This document shows positions 42,891 through 53,461 of a stretch of DNA of 64,000 nt, piece after piece (position 1 is the first letter of the stretch; every line of letters begins with the position of its first letter). The position numbers were made by a program, and so were the translations under genes. The notes under the pieces are model-generated. The model was not told where the DNA came from. It searched no databases and saw nothing but the letters and a program-made list of their open reading frames with translations. This DNA comes from Aquatica leii. Lineage: Eukaryota; Arthropoda; Insecta; Coleoptera; Lampyridae. The DNA lies in assembly GCA_035610365.1 (NCBI GenBank), contig CM069434.1:124428895-124492894 (forward strand), read 5' to 3'.

Positions 42891-44875
42891 GTCTTTCATA
42901 GGAGCCATACAATTATTAACCGCGTACGTATTCGGCGGTTAGGAGTCTTCTGATTCGAACGTCTGCTCCACTGACTATATAGCGAATAATTATGTTTAAG
43001 GCGTAACAGTCAACTTTTTAAGAATAAATAGAACATACAACAAATAAACAGTGTTTTTATATTACCTTCTTAAAAACATTATTAAATTCATTAATGCGGG
43101 AACGTGAAAATCCTTGTAAACAATTTTGCATTCCTAATCAAATTTGTTTTCTTTACTCTTGTATGCCATTTTGGATCTGCCATTTTGAATTGCTAAAATA
43201 AGTATTATAAAACTCATAATCAGCGACCTTAAAAACTCTTATATACTACTTCTTCTGTTCCAAATACATTAATTTTTGTCCGCGTTTTCCGAGAACTGGC
43301 CTACTGTGCAGCGTGTAGTTTTTTTATTGACTTTCTATACACACCCTGTATACGAAAACTATTTTTCTGTAACTTACTTCTTTAAAGTTCTGAACCTAAG
43401 CTCACTAATTACCTAAAGTTAAGTTAGGTTATCGCCGTTATAAGACACTGAAAATTATCTACTATAAACTTGAACGATATAAGCTGTTTTTCATGGTCTC
43501 CAATGAGTATGTGTCAGTAGCAATAATTAAATAATAAAGCTTTGACTCTACTTAACTCAAGAGCAGATAATTTTACTTTAGGAATTGAGAATATGAGACA
43601 AGCGTAAAACCAAGCTAAGAATATCATCTCATCCAAGAATTTTGACTCATATCTGGAAATGTTTTTAGAAAGACCCAAAAACTTAAAAACACAAAGCTTA
43701 GATTCAAAATCTTTTAAATAATAGTCAACTTTACTAAAATCACAAATATTTGCGCTAATAGGATTGTTTATGTCGTAATAGAATTTGCTTGTGGATCATG
43801 TGCAGACGTTACTTCTACATAAAGCGACCCAAATTGTAGTCCAAAGGTTGTCAAAATAAATCTTTTTTGTAAATTTGTGTCATTTAAAAGTTACTTGTTT
43901 AAAAAAGCTATACCATCAACAAAAGAAGATAAACTGTTAAAAGCGACACATATTTGTAAATTATAAAAAGACCGATGGAAATTTTTGTCTATGTTGCAAT
44001 TTTTCGATCAAAACAGGAGTTATAAGTTTTGGGAAGAAATATCAGTGACTTCTGTTACAAAACTTGTTATCGTATTAGAGATGTTTCATTATCTCAGTGA
44101 TCTTTGAGTAAGGGAATAAACTAAATGTTTAGTCTGGAATCTCCAAACTGTCAGTTTTATTCTAAAAGTAAAGATAGGTTAGAAAAAATGTAATGTACAG
44201 AAATGTTTGTAAGATGGATGATAGCAATGTTTTGGAATAAACCGATTACAGCGCCACAGTTTACAAGATTTTAAAAAAGCTTTACCAAGAAGGTATTTAA
44301 ATCACTATTTTATAAATCGTCGGTAGAAACATGTCGCAAGAACAACACATCAGCAAAAACACGATAAAGTGATATTATCCAAACTGACTTTAACACAACG
44401 GAAATAAAAAGTTAAAAACACAATTTAATGTTGTATCACAGAAAAATATTATCTTTACAATTTGTATTAAACAATTTTTTAATATACTTTGTTTAATTTG
44501 GTTATATATATATTTTAATTGCATGTGCAAAATGTTGGTTGAAAATTAATTAATATTTTATTGTCGATTATTTACATACTTTCTCATACTCACTCATTAA
44601 TTGATTTTTGGATTAGTTTTAAGTGCAGTTGTGTAACCAAAAGTTTTTTTGTACTAAGTGCTTTTTATATATAACATATGTGAAATATAAAGTTTTAAGT
44701 ATTTTAGAAATGTTGATTTGACAAAACAAAGTCTAGCATAAGTATAAATTAATTAATAAATTAAAAAAGTTAATTATTTGGTTTATAATATTATTGTTTC
44801 AAATCACACTTTTGCTAGCAGCATTACTAGAAACATTAATTATACTTTGTTTTATTATATACTTTATTTCAAAAA
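42891..44875. other. AT-rich intergenic stretch, no gene recognised
   Basis: No frame shows a convincing protein domain or splice-linked coding run. The only notable signal is ACACCCTGTATAC at 43341-43353, listed separately. Near 43170-43190 the phrase GCCATTTTG recurs twice within 25 bp. Otherwise the sequence is simple AT-rich DNA. Confidence 0.6.
43341..43353 (-). repeat. Possible transposon terminus (TATACAGGGTGT-type)
   Basis: On the minus strand this reads GTATACAGGGTGT. TATACAGGGTGT is a common end of insect mariner-like and related dispersed elements (established pattern, recalled). No partner terminus was found nearby, so it would be a solitary or decayed end. Confidence 0.3.
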
Positions 44876-45273
44876 GTTATAGATTAGTAGGGGAAGGTGA
44901 TTTAATGACAGCGAAAGTCAATGTTCTTTTATTGACAAGTAACGCCGTCAAAATCCTCGAACTATAAAAACAGCATCAGAACCTAGCGGACAGCTGTTTC
45001 CTTCTTTTAGAACTCAAGTCAGCGCTGTAGGATACACCGATGTGTTTCACATACACACATCGGTGTGTAGCGCCGATGAGTTCCAAGAAGAACTGAAACA
45101 GCTTTGTCCGCTAATTCTGATGTTGTTTTTCACAATTATACCGGGACAGTGTTCCTAACCTATTTTATAACTTCGAGATTTAGATAGCGTTACTTGCATC
45201 AATAGATCATTGGCTTTCGCTGTCATTAAATCCAATGACAACTTTTCTACTCTTCCATATTAATTTATAGTTT
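44876..45273. mobile_element. Near-palindromic foldback element (MITE-like), about 400 bp
   Basis: The segment is an imperfect palindrome centred near 45050. The core has perfect 11-bp arms, ACACCGATGTG at 45034-45044 and its complement at 45056-45066. Outward, matched pairs include AGCGGACAGCTGTTTC near 44983 against GAAACAGCTTTGTCCGCT near 45096, AAGTAACGC near 44938 against GCGTTACTT near 45187, and ATTTAATGACAGCGAAAG at 44900 against CTTTCGCTGTCATTAAAT near 45213. There is no open frame. This is the structure of a foldback or non-autonomous DNA transposon; the superfamily cannot be assigned because the outer ends are fuzzy and no target duplication is clear. Confidence 0.75.
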
Positions 45274-46550
45274 TCTTATATGTCAAACGTGGTATTTTAC
45301 CACAGGATGGCGAATTCCAAAAACATTCCAAATACTTCATCTAACTTATTATAACGATTGCCAATAAAAAAATTTTGACAGAAAAAACATCTATTGTAAA
45401 ACTGATAAAAATGACCTAAATTTAGTAATTATTTATATACAAGATTTACAATCAATATTTTATTACAATTAAGTTAATTGCCTGGTCATAAACCTTATGT
45501 GTTTAATCTTGGGTCATTACATTACTAAAGTATTAGTTCGCATAAATCATTAGACATTAGTTGTTAATTGTATGTTAATTACCCGATAATTATATTAAAA
45601 ATATAATTACACAGTAACCCATAAAATTGAACAGTATATGCAAAGTTTAAATTAGACAAAAATGCAGGTTAAAACTGGTTTAGAGTGTTTGCTTGATACA
45701 CTCAAGCAGCGACAGTTATTTAAAAAATGTAGGTTGTCTTTCTTAAAAAATGTAGTTGCAAAAAGATCTTTTTTAACGAAGCAAAACTAAATCCACACAA
45801 AAAAAGTTTGAATCAGCCGAAAATATCAATTTTTTTTTTTAAAGTTCCTAAGGCAAGAAGATGATAGGGATTACGAGTTTCCCATTCTTAGTAATTTATT
45901 GTTAATTGCAAAACCTGGAAACAACATACACACAATGGGTGAAGAATTAAATCTTGACCGACAGTCAACGAAGTGTATAATGTTCATCAGCATAAAACAG
46001 CGTTAGATATCAGGAAAATTTCTTTTTGATCAAACATTTTTCGTAAAGAAGAATTGATAAAATGGCTAAAGACGCTGGAAATCTTTTTATGCGATTATAT
46101 GAAAACAATTCCCTAAAAAATCTCAAGTTTTTTGGCGGTTATCTTGGTTACGATTATAAGCGACTCTCGGCTTAGAACGGCAGGGAAAAAAAAAGCAATA
46201 CGGCAATAGCCCAGCGTTCTACTTCGTAAGTTTCCGGCTCTCAAAAAGAAATTACGACCAAGCTTCCTAAAAACATTCCAAACATTGATAGTACGTTATT
46301 AGAGATTATTTGACACACTTTTGTAGTAAAAACAATGGAAAACTTTTAAATGCAACACAACAGAAATCCGGTGCTTTTTTAGAAGTACTGGATTTCTTCT
46401 TTCTAACAACAGATGAAGAGCTATCATATCATTTAATGGAGTGAGACTTATGGTTAATGAGTGCAGTACATTTACAGTTGCAAAGTGATGAGTTAAATTT
46501 ACTTAAAATCATAAACGTCATATCTGCTTTTGTGGTAAAATTTCTTCTCT
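45274..46550. other. No gene recognised; possible decayed element
   Basis: AT-rich throughout. Short open pieces near 46020-46300 look mildly coding-like (for example KEELIKWLKTLE is readable near 46050 after a frame shift), but I cannot connect them to a family. Confidence 0.5.
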
Positions 46551-46570
46551 TTAACACGTTGCCTGCTGGG
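46551..46570 (+). repeat. piggyBac-like terminal repeat (TTAA target plus terminus)
   Basis: The sequence TTAACACGTTGCCTGCTGGG starts with the TTAA target of piggyBac transposons and continues with a CRCGTTGNCTGCC-like end typical of many insect piggyBac-like elements. It faces right, toward the broken piggyBac-like transposase at 47057-47896, so it is plausibly the 3' end of that minus-strand element. The opposite terminus was not found. Confidence 0.6.
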
Positions 46571-47056
46571 TAGTGAGAATTTCAATTTTAGGCACAATTT
46601 GCTGAATGAATTTTTCTGAGAAAATGTTTTTAATATGAAACCCAATAGGGTATTTTTTTACTTTAAGAAGTGTCTATACGATGTGTCATAAAGAATCAGG
46701 CCACGTGCCATATATCGGGGGACGAACACAATGACATAACTTAATCTGCCTATATGCAGAGCAATAGTGTACCAGATAATGGAATTATCGAAAATTCAGG
46801 TATGATATAAAAAAAAACTAGCAGTGTAAACTTTAATAAAACATAAAAATGAAGTAAAATATATATAATAACAAAAACTTTTGGTAAGTTTAGTTGTCAC
46901 TACATCTTTAGGATTAATCTTTGCAATTTGATCTCAATGTCTCAGTAGAAAATGTTTCATTCTTGAATAATTCTAACTAAAATTTAATTTATGTTGTAGA
47001 AACCTCATAATCTCACTTTAGATGTATGTCCATTACCTCCTTTGCTGTTCATTGCA

Positions 47057-47896
47057 CTAGGTATACACTTCTATTTCAAGCACTGTATCATTTGGTTTCC
47101 TCAACATGTATAATTTTATTCCAAGCTTATGGTGTTTGTCTTTTATATATTGTCGAAAGACAAAGCGTCCTTCTTCATAACATCATTGATTTGTCTCGGA
47201 TAGCAATGTAATATATATTTTGTTATTATTAAAAAATTCAATAACTGGTTGAATTTTTATACAATCGATCTCGGGTGCACTTTTTATTGGATTTTGTACA
47301 AATGTGCATCTTAATATGAGCAAAGACCTGTCCTTACTCATATGGTCCGGAAAACCTTTACATTGAAAAAAAAGCGGATCAGTTTTCTAATAATCTTGTA
47401 ATCTACTACATTGGGCAGTTCTCGTGGAGAAACAATAAACCTAAGAAGATTAGAAATTCAGATCTTTGGGAACGGTTTTAAGTTTGTAATTCTAGAACGA
47501 TCAGAGAGATATTTTTTTGTGAACAAAAAATTTCCTTCTAGTATACGATTGGACAAATTCATCATCAAATAAAAGAACCAGAAAATCAATTGGTTTTTCA
47601 TTTTCTGGTACAGCTGCAAAAGCAGCTCTTTCTACTTCAAAATGAAAAGTTTGGACACAGGATTTTCTTACATCCCTGCCATACATTCAAGCAGTCGCCC
47701 TGTTCACAAATGGGTGGTACAGGATTTGCAATAAACCGATCTCATGTAGTTCAAAGTAACCCTTCTTATCTGGTTTGAAATTTTCCAAATATTTGTCATC
47801 ACCCCCATCTTAATCGTCAAAGTCCATATCACTATCTTGCCACAGATAATCGTCGTCACTAAATTGTTCATTTAAAAATTGTTCTAGCTCTTCGTG
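47057..47896 (-). pseudogene. piggyBac-like transposase pseudogene
   Basis: On the minus strand, one frame from 47896 reads an acidic N-terminal segment (HEELEQFLNEQF, SDDDYLWQDSDMDFDD), a stop, then KPDKKGYFELHEIG, another stop, and then a run from 47686 containing NEKPIDFLVLLFDDEFVQ, which matches the P-x-x-F-x-x-x-F-x-D-E-x-x piggyBac core. After frameshifts come KIQPVIEFF, DKSMM (the position of the first catalytic Asp, D-E-S-M-M in relatives) and EGRFVFRQYIKDKHHKLGIK near 47110-47180, matching K-G-R-x-x-F-x-Q-Y-I-x-x-K-P-x-K-x-G-I-K. Reading ends at a stop at 47057-47059. The rest of the catalytic domain and the cysteine-rich tail are not visible. An upstream frame (48077-47900) may hold more N-terminus. 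The known family cuts and pastes at TTAA; this copy cannot. Confidence 0.8.
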
Positions 47897-48351
47897 TGTT
47901 AGGATTTTTTACTATAATTTTTGCTTTACTGTCATACGACGTAGAGGAACTTTGCATATATTCTTGTGCATTTTTAAAAATTAAAATAAGCAAAGAAGAT
48001 CGCCTTCTATTTATTTCTAGTGTAAGGCAAAGAAAATACAAGAAAGCATTTAGCAAGGAAATTATGGATTCATACACTGAGATAGCAGAAAGGAGTACAG
48101 TAGGAGCATTTTACACGTTATTGTTTGAAATCCTAAGAAGCAAACTTCTTTTAATTATTTTAGGCTTTTTGCCGTTTGGAGAATCATATAGCCCGCGAAG
48201 AAACAAATCAACAAACAATACATACCAGCGGCAGAAATGATTGCAGTTACAATTAGGTAAGAAATTGAATCAAAATGAGATTTTTAGAACTAAATACATT
48301 TAGATAAAAAAAAATACAGTAAACAAAAACTAAATAAAACAAAATTATCAT
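47897..48351. other. Upstream part of the piggyBac-like relic; no separate gene
   Basis: A plus-strand open frame (47896-48240) and a minus-strand one (47868-48077) overlap here. Neither has a recognisable domain. The minus frame runs into the piggyBac-like N-terminus after a frameshift, so this is probably the 5' part of that element. The missing right terminus should lie here or further right, but I did not find it. Confidence 0.4.
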
Positions 48352-48850
48352 TCAAGTGTTTAGTGTATTGCTATAGAGAGATGTATTTGAGTCAGATGAA
48401 CATGGCGTTGCAAATGTATGGTATGTTGATGCCAATTTCTGGTTGTGATTACTGTCATATGACTTGAGTTGGTGCAAACAAAGATAGCAATCCATTGATA
48501 GCAAAAAAAGTATTTGTAGAAGGAGGACATCTTTGCTTTTGCTTAAAACCCTGTAAAAAGCTGTAAAACTTCTACACCAAATTGAAGCTTGGTCATTTTC
48601 GTCTAATTTTTCTACAGTCGGCAAAATAGAATCGAAAACAATTTATCTATACTGAATGTGTGGGTGTACCTGCTGTCCGGTTGTTTCTAAAAATATTTAA
48701 TAATCTGGTTTGAAAATCGTCTCTGACGCTTCTCTTCTTTGCTGTAGCTTGCTTTTCTGTAGGTAAAGCCTCTTTCTGAGCGCTGCCGCTCTTCGTTTAG
48801 AGGTAAAATAGATAGAGTTGGACTGCAGTTGGATTAGTAATGTATTCCTT
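48352..48850 (-). pseudogene. Possible second ORF (MADF/BESS-type) of a PIF/Harbinger element
   Basis: A 90-codon minus-strand open frame (48352-48624) and the sequence upstream of it contain a charged Lys/Arg/Glu linker (for example KRSVRDDFQTRLLNIF near 48700) followed by an F-G-V-E-V-L-Q-L-F piece and A-K-A-K-M-x-x-F in an overlapping frame. That resembles the BESS-type tail (F-G-x-x-V-A-x-x-L then A-K-x-x-I-x-x-x-L) of MADF proteins that accompany PIF/Harbinger nucleases in insects. It lies beside the nuclease pseudogene and faces away from it. The core MADF domain is not recognisable, so the call is tentative. Being an unrelated non-coding stretch is the main alternative. Confidence 0.25.
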
Positions 48851-49179
48851 CATTTTCTTCTTTTCTGTGTTCGAGTGTTTTTGCAAAGAGAATTGTAAAC
48901 TTGAATCGGGCAAAATATACACTTTTTTGAGTTTTCTTAATACCAGCGCCTGATTTAAGGATTTTTTTATAACATTTTATTGCTTATTCTATTTCTGTAA
49001 AGTTGTGTTTTTATATTCTTGCAGGTATTTGGCAAGTCGGAAATGATCTTTACAGATCGTTGCCCATTACGCTGTATAGATTACGAACATAAACAATACA
49101 GCCAAACTGTGAGGTATGTATGCAAAAAAAATTGGGAAGTTCTACTTGACGAATGCATCCTACTACCATCAGTAAAATA
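48851..49179. other. No gene recognised between the two Harbinger-like relics
   Basis: This may hold the decayed N-terminal part of the nuclease. No motif is clear before the NCLG block at 49212. Confidence 0.4.
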
Positions 49180-49911
49180 TGTGGAATGAATGCAGAAGTA
49201 GGATTTGAAAAAATGCTAATTTTCAAAACTGTTTAGGGGGCCATATAGATGGGAATCACATTTAGAATTCAGTGTTAAGCCATGAGCGAAGTGGTTAATT
49301 ATTCTATAACTACAAACATATTTTTTCTGTCGTATTGTTGGCAAAGTTATGTATACATCATAACTGTTTTCAATATTAAAGGGAGCATACGGTAAAGAAT
49401 GTAATTCCTCAGTATTTAAAGAATCAAACATTTTATGCGTTACATTCAGATTCTCTGCATAAGTGCGTGGTCTCAATATGCTTGTACCACAAACAGAAAA
49501 TCCGGTCTCTGCCATATGTTTTAGTTGGCGATGTGGCTTTTGGATTAAATAATAAACCGTCAATTTGGTAGAAACAACTTAACACAGCAACAACGTGTAT
49601 TTAATTATTATTTATCACCTGTTAAGCGTTATGTTGAGTGTTGATCTGGCATTTTTAGCAACAAATGTAGAATCTTCCAGCAATCGAAAGACGTACATCC
49701 CGACTTTGCCATCGACATTGTAAAAGCAAGCTGTATTTTGAACAGTTTGTTAAGAACGAGAAATGGTTTTCGTATTGACGATGCGTTAGAAGTTGTAAAC
49801 TTCATACATACCAAGAGAGCAAAATTTGCAAAGAACAAAGACTGGGAAGGAAATACGAATGTATTTTACACAATTTTAACAGTAATGAAAGTTTTGTATC
49901 GTGGCAGTTAA
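49180..49911 (+). pseudogene. PIF/Harbinger-type transposase (HARBI1-like DDE nuclease) pseudogene
   Basis: Conserved blocks appear in order but in shifting frames. ANFQNCLGGHIDGNHI (49212-49262) holds the first catalytic Asp in the I-D-G motif. NYKHIFSVVLLA follows at 49308-49343. LPYVLVGDVAFGLNNK (from 49509) holds the second Asp in the G-D-x-A-F motif. A run in one frame from about 49558 to the stop at 49909-49911 includes RQFGRNNLTQQQRVFNYYL, then KRYVEC, an in-frame TGA at 49642-49644, and GIFSNKCRIFQQ. The third acidic residue is in the V-E-x-x-F-G-I block, where the Glu is kept. DFAIDIVKASCILNSLLRTR then matches the family's I-V-K-A-C-C-x-L-H-N segment. At least three frameshifts and one internal stop disable it. 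Known relatives cut 3-bp TWA targets with help from a second, DNA-binding protein. Confidence 0.85.
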
Positions 49912-49977
49912 GCAAAATTTAATTAATATTGTAAATAGCTATAATGGTGGTAACATCGTTGAAATTGATTTAACACT

Positions 49978-50044
49978 CCGCAAAATTCAAAACAGTTTTG
50001 AATAAATTTGCGGAATAAACCACAACCTAATTTACGTTGTGGTT
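49978..50044. repeat. Two adjacent short inverted repeats (hairpins)
   Basis: First hairpin: CCGCAAAATTCAAAAC pairs imperfectly with GTTTTGAATAAATTTGCGG (49978-50013). Second: AACCACAAC (50018-50026) pairs perfectly with GTTGTGGTT (50036-50044) around a 9-nt loop. They lie between the Harbinger relic and the long inverted-repeat element and could be subterminal structure of either. No function can be read. Confidence 0.7.
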
Positions 50045-50132
50045 AAAGCAGTGCCAATGTGTGTGTCAATGCAATTGTGGAAATTACATTACAGTGTATC
50101 TCCTACTGCTGATGAGCCCCTGCCAATATCTA

Positions 50133-50462
50133 TCCAAATTGTACCCTAAAATTAAAAAATTTTACGCCGAATTTTCATTTATGTATTTATGTGTTTTCTG
50201 CTTAAGTTTTAAATGAATCTTATAACCCTTAATTAAACAAAATTCTAATTGTTCTTTATAATTAAATAAGTTTCATTGATAGCTATAATAAATTTAAACT
50301 GCATGCTCCAACTATGAAATTGCTGTTTTAATTAGCCTAAAATTTTTAATATATCCGGATTAAATTAAAGTCAACATTCCGATTTTTTTTGTAAACGAGT
50401 ATCATCATTAGAACGTAATTAGTAATTGAATAATTGCAATCTTAATTTCCATTACAAACTCT
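50133..50462 (+). repeat. Left terminal inverted repeat of the 3.6-kb element
   Basis: It aligns with the reverse complement of 53462-53767. Matching blocks include AAATTGTACCC, CGCCGA followed by TTTATTTATGT-like sequence, AATTGTT then AATAAGTTTC-like sequence, TAATTAGCCTAA, ATATCCGGATTAAATTAAAG, TCAACATTCCGATTT and AACGTAATTAGT. The outer ends match more weakly than the inner block around 50350-50385, which is essentially identical. Confidence 0.75.
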
Positions 50463-52042
50463 CAACGTTTATTCGTAGTTTGCATTTTTTTGTGCTTTGT
50501 TTACATCGTTTGTTATTTTTTTAAATTTGAATATAAGTAAAATGACAAAATTTGGAAAATAGAACTTTATTAAATAATTGGTGTATGATTTTACATATTA
50601 TAAAAAAATGTTTTCAATACATTGTTATTTGTATTCTTTACTAAACCATTATATGATCATCTTTTTCTCGAACCCAGAACGGGTTTATGGGCCGCACACG
50701 AGTAACATGATTTTTTTAAATTTTTGCATTTTGAATAATTTTTTAATTATTTTTTCTTAAATTTTTATTTATAATTATACCTCATGTAAAGTACGCAATA
50801 GCAAACAAAAATGATTGGGCCAATGGAAAAGTATAAATTTTTTTACTTGGGGTTAAAAATGTTCAATAAAAATTCAAAAACATGCTAAAAAAATGCCAAA
50901 ATTTTAATTGTTGTCCCATACTATTAAAAAAAAAATTATGTGTCGCAATAGTTGCCCCATCAAATTTCGAGGTAATGCAGAAATTCTAAGTAGACGGGGC
51001 AAACCCCCGCTTTAAAAAAACGTCGTGTAAAAATAAGATGAGAAAATGCAAATAGCCCAAAATAAAGAAATAATATAGCATTTTGCTTTAAACAATAAAT
51101 AATAATAAAACAAGGACAATAACTCATCAACAAATATAATAATACAAAAAGGTATAACTATTTCACCAAATAATTACTAAACAACAATTTATAATGTTTA
51201 AACTCTTTTTAAATTTATATTATTATATACTTTTTCCTTTACTTTTATTCATTATTTTGCTTTTTTTGACAATGTTAATAAATCTACATAGGGTGCAAAA
51301 TATTACATTTGGCAAACTTAATGAATTTTGGAATCATTTGGATTTGATTAATTTCATCTCAATTATTTTGAAAATCCTAGGATTGTTGATTATAAAACTA
51401 GTATAATTACCTATTAAACAAAAATTTCTAAATGTTTTCCTACTTTACTACTAGTACTTATCGTATTAACACCAAAATCAAAGATTGAATTAAAATTTGA
51501 GAATAAGGAATAATTTCTGTCCCGTTCTCCTGGAGCGTATTCCATACCTTTCAATAATGCTCCCTTCTACTCAAGGCTCCGCAAAGTTTAGGACCGCCAT
51601 TGATAAGTAGGGTATACAAGGGGTTACTTAAAATTCATTTTGTAATGTATAATATTTAGCGCTCTTTTGTGTGTCAATTTTGTGCAAAATGCCACGTCTT
51701 CTTGAACAAGCAGAGTTATTACTAAAAACTAGAGGGAAGATTATTGCTTTACGAGAATGTAGATTTTTTATCTGAGTAATCTCTGCACGTATGGGTTTAT
51801 CGGTAAGATAATTTTTTATTTTGCGTTTGTTAATAATCGTTAATATTAGCAGTCTTTTCAATTTTAAGCATAGGTATATACCTATTTTATAGGTATGCTA
51901 ATGTAGTTTTTAAGTTAATGGATTGTATGATCTATAATTCAAGTTGCACAATTATTCGCCTACGTCACAGAAACTTGTTTCTAATGAAATTATAAAAGTT
52001 TCAGTTTAGATAGTAATTGGATACCAAGTTTTTTACGTCCCT
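50463..52042. other. Interior of the 3.6-kb element, no gene recognised
   Basis: Low-complexity AT-rich sequence. A 70-codon open frame at 51194-51406 is almost all Leu, Ile, Phe, Tyr and Asn, as expected of random AT-rich DNA, and shows no family motif. A slightly more GC-rich patch near 51520-51610 is also unassigned. Confidence 0.55.
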
Positions 52043-52500
52043 CGAGTTAGCACTACAAAGTTAGCAAAATCAAATAAAATATAATTAGGAATTTATTACT
52101 AATTTCTTTGCAAAAAGAAAATACTTGTAACTTTTTTATTTTTCTGATTATGCGTTCAACTTGGGACAAGTTAGTAATACACCATTTTAAGCAGTGTTTT
52201 TTAATGAATCGGTATTTGATTTAAAATGTGTGTTAAATTTGTGGCTAAATTGTTGTTAATTAATTACAAAAGAAAAAAGCTGATAGCTTTATTATTATTC
52301 TACATACATTTTAACAAGAAATAGATTCATTAAAGCACTTTTTAGAATAGTATACTGTTAACTTGTCTCAAGTTAGTAGAAAAACGCATAACTGAAAAAG
52401 TAAGAAAGTTACTATTTTTTTTCTTTCGCAACAAATTAGTAACAAATTTCTAATTATATTTCATTTGATTCTGCTAACTTTGTACTGCTAACGTAACTTG
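52043..52500. mobile_element. Nested foldback element, about 460 bp, near-complete palindrome
   Basis: The left arm (about 52043-52260) and right arm (about 52290-52500) are inverted copies around AAGCTGATAGCTT (52277-52289). Paired blocks include CTACAAAGTTAGC against GCTAACTTTGTAC, AATATAATTAG against CTAATTATATT, CTGATTATGCGTT against AACGCATAACTG, GGGACAAGTTAGTA against TAACTTGTCTCA, and TTAATGAATC against GATTCATTAA. No coding content. It sits inside the older 3.6-kb element, so it may have inserted later. I see no clear target duplication. Confidence 0.75.
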
Positions 52501-52592
52501 TTTACTTAAATTAATAACATTACTTTATCGGTGCCTTTCAGTAAACGTAAACTTTTTGCACAGTTTTAATTAACTATTATTTATTTAAAGAA

Positions 52593-53350
52593 TATGACTC
52601 GGAAAATGATCGTCTTGCAGACCGCTCATAGAAGTGGAAGACCATCCCTCTTATCCAGTGTTGAAAAAGACAACATTATCCAAGATGCTTGTTTGTCTCC
52701 ATTCACAACTTCCTCCACCATTCGCGAAATACTATAGCTACAACGCAGTTTGCAAATAATAAAGAATACTTTAAAAGCTGAAGGAATAAGCTGCCATCAA
52801 CCGGTACAGAAACCTGTAATAACTGAAGAAAATGCCTACTGAAGATTGCAGTTCTCGGAAGAACATTATATGTAGATTGAGAGGTGTTGTTTTGTCAAAT
52901 GAAAAAAACCTTCTGCACTTCCTAAGATAGTAAAAAGTTCCTTGGAGGCCACGTAATTCTAGATATAAGTTAAAACATGTGCAATCCAACAAAAAAAGTA
53001 GAAGAATTAGTGCTGCTTATTGGAGATGAGTGATGCTGGCCAAGGGAAATTAACACGTTTAACTGCTCAAGCTTACGTTATGTTGTTCTCCGTACGAGCA
53101 GTTTATCCCGAAAGACCAATTCAGTTTGTGCAGGACAATTTTTTTATACATATGGCATACGGTTCTTACAACATCCAAGAGTGGAAAGAACTGTTGGCCA
53201 CCTAAGTCACCGCATTTGAACTTGCATCGCCATATTAATACAGTATGGGAACGATTAAGAAGAGCTAATGTATGTGCCAATTTAATCAATTCGGTGCCAA
53301 ACCGTCTATGGAAGTGTATAACCAATAATGGATATTACACACATTATTAG
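52593..53350 (+). pseudogene. Tc1-like transposase pseudogene (insect Tc1/mariner superfamily)
   Basis: From the ATG at 52593 one frame gives MTRKMIVLQTAHRSGRPSLL, the S-G-R-P linker after the first helix-turn-helix of Tc1-like transposases, then a stop near 52736. Later pieces in shifting frames are LQFSEEHY (R-L-x-F-A-x-x-H), LSNEKN, where the first catalytic Asp of S-D-E-K has become Asn, and WRPRNSRYKLKHVQ. From 53023 comes a frame with SDAGQGKLTRL, FSVRAVYPERPIQFVQDN (the second Asp kept in Q-D-N) and HMAYG. A frameshift follows, then NCWPPKSPHLNLH and NTVWERLRR, where the third acidic residue of N-P-I-E is lost. NSVPNRLWKCI ends the homology before TAG at 53348-53350. Two of the three catalytic residues are gone, so it is dead. 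It lies between the long inverted repeats and is probably their former transposase. Confidence 0.85.
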
Positions 53351-53461
53351 TATGTAAAATACAAACATTTAAATAAAATATTAAATAGTTTTTTAGCGTT
53401 CTGCATAAGAAATTAGACTTAATTTTATGGAGATTTATGTATCTTTTAATTTTTTATACAG

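Noticed and set aside
47896-48240. A 114-codon plus-strand open frame as a gene.
   Set aside because: No domain, no splice or promoter context, and it overlaps the upstream part of the minus-strand piggyBac relic.
49216-49563. A 115-codon minus-strand open frame as a gene.
   Set aside because: The plus strand of the same bases carries the ordered PIF/Harbinger nuclease motifs; the minus frame is its shadow.
51194-51406. A 70-codon frame that looks like a small membrane protein.
   Set aside because: Its hydrophobic residues (Leu, Ile, Phe) are what random AT-rich DNA encodes. It has no conserved motif and lies inside a decayed transposon.
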